64,000 nt of DNA from Alphaproteobacteria bacterium (GTDB taxonomy: Bacteria; Pseudomonadota; Alphaproteobacteria; Rhodobacterales; Rhodobacteraceae), in contig JAUIAU010000007.1 of NCBI GenBank assembly GCA_030425185.1, forward strand, positions 1 through 64,000, in the 5' to 3' direction. The notes beneath the pieces were generated by a model, which was not told where the DNA came from, searched no databases, and saw only the letters and a program-made list of their open reading frames with translations. Position numbers and translations under genes: made by a program. Positions 63,669-64,000 of the stretch are shown here, in pieces. Each line of letters begins with the position of its first letter. The stretch's first letter is position 1.

Positions 63669-64000
63669 ATGACGGCTCCGCGCACGTCCCGGGCGGGCCG
63701 CCACCTGAAACCGGTCGCGTCCGCCCGCCCTGACAGGCCCGATCCCGCCGATCTCTATGCGGCGCTGGACCTCGGGACCAATTCCTGTCGCATGCTGATC
63801 GCGCAGCCCAAGGGCAGCCAATTCCACGTCGTGGACAGCTTCTCGAAATCGGTGCAGCTCGGGCAGGGACTCGAGGCGACCGGGCGGCTGTCGCGCACCT
63901 CGATGGCGCGCACGGTGGGTGCGCTGAAGATCTGCCAGAAGAAGATTCACCGCCACGGCGTGCGCCGGATGCGGATGGTGGCGACCGAGGCCTGCCGCCG
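63669..64000 (+). CDS. Ppx/GppA phosphatase family protein, 3' part cut by window edge
   Basis: The first 110 residues show the ASKHA phosphatase N-terminus: ALDLGTNSCRMLIAQP followed by FHVVDSFSKSVQLGQGLEATGRLSRTSMARTVGALKICQKKIHRHGVRRMRMVATEACR. This family includes exopolyphosphatase and pppGpp phosphatase. The ATG at 63669 is used; the protein begins with about 28 basic, poorly conserved residues. The gene continues past the right edge. Confidence 0.9.
   Translation, partial: MTAPRTSRAGRHLKPVASARPDRPDPADLYAALDLGTNSCRMLIAQPKGSQFHVVDSFSKSVQLGQGLEATGRLSRTSMARTVGALKICQKKIHRHGVRRMRMVATEACR

Overview
The window is a 64 kb stretch of bacterial chromosome that reads as an alphaproteobacterium of the order Rhodobacterales (Rhodobacter/Paracoccus/Roseobacter relatives). 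The evidence is its uniformly GC-rich coding sequence and several gene neighbourhoods typical of that group: two gap genes with a tiny membrane-protein gene between them, DUF177-rpmF-plsX-fabH-ihfA-merR, dgt-argS-SPOR-scpA-scpB, and the corrinoid-activator/MeTr/MTHFR/Virulence_fact set. Genes are packed tightly, with many ATGA or GTGA overlaps. I see no rRNA, IS element, prophage or CRISPR. There are two tRNA genes, Pro(GGG) and Gly(CCC). The left end cuts a YbdK-type ligase and the right end cuts a Ppx/GppA phosphatase.

Layout. 0-5 kb: YbdK-like ligase, YkgJ-type Cys-cluster protein, mmsA divergent from a LysR regulator, a CBS-domain protein, coaD and a 56-residue DUF1127-like gene. 5-11 kb: lower-glycolysis and pentose-phosphate genes (gap, small membrane protein, second gap, tkt) with a DUF808 membrane protein. 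11-17 kb: coiled-coil protein plus zapA, agmatinase, two tandem secreted four-cysteine paralogues, a DUF1499 protein, prfA-prmC and DUF4167. 17-22.5 kb: a large PAS-containing chemoreceptor, cheD, and about 1 kb of non-coding DNA holding decayed cheD fragments. 22.5-29 kb: erpA-type gene, dgt, argS, SPOR protein, scpA, scpB. 29-36 kb, minus strand: DUF177, rpmF, plsX, fabH, ihfA, merR, tRNA-Pro, dcd, MFS. 36-41.8 kb: bamE, sulfotransferase, uup, olsB, msrB, aminotransferase. 42-50 kb: cysS-cimA-hydrolase-SQS/PSY-like operon, MFS, AlkA-type glycosylase plus esterase, HNH endonuclease. 50-54 kb: zwf-pgl-pgi. 54-58 kb: thioesterase, tRNA-Gly, a tartronate-semialdehyde-reductase-like gene with glycerate kinase, MFS. 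58-64 kb: a five-gene minus-strand corrinoid/one-carbon operon and the start of a Ppx/GppA gene.

How the genes work together. A palindrome, GTTAGCGCTAAC, occurs perfectly upstream of gap (6538) and zwf (50212). Versions with 10 of 12 matches lie before tkt, in tandem between the second gap and the DUF808 gene, and before the DUF1127-like gene. This suggests one LacI-type regulator controls the sugar-phosphate genes. The second GAPDH has residues suited to NADP, so the pair may divide glycolytic and gluconeogenic flux. The 58-63 kb operon encodes a corrinoid activator, methyl-THF:corrinoid methyltransferase, MTHFR-like protein, Virulence_fact-family protein and cupin. It looks like the receiving half of a methyl-group catabolic pathway, but no substrate methyltransferase or corrinoid protein is present in the window. 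The observations I would follow first are this incomplete demethylation module, the cheD remnants, the NADP-type GAPDH, the shared operator, and the nested palindromes in the AT-rich patch at 54.7 kb.
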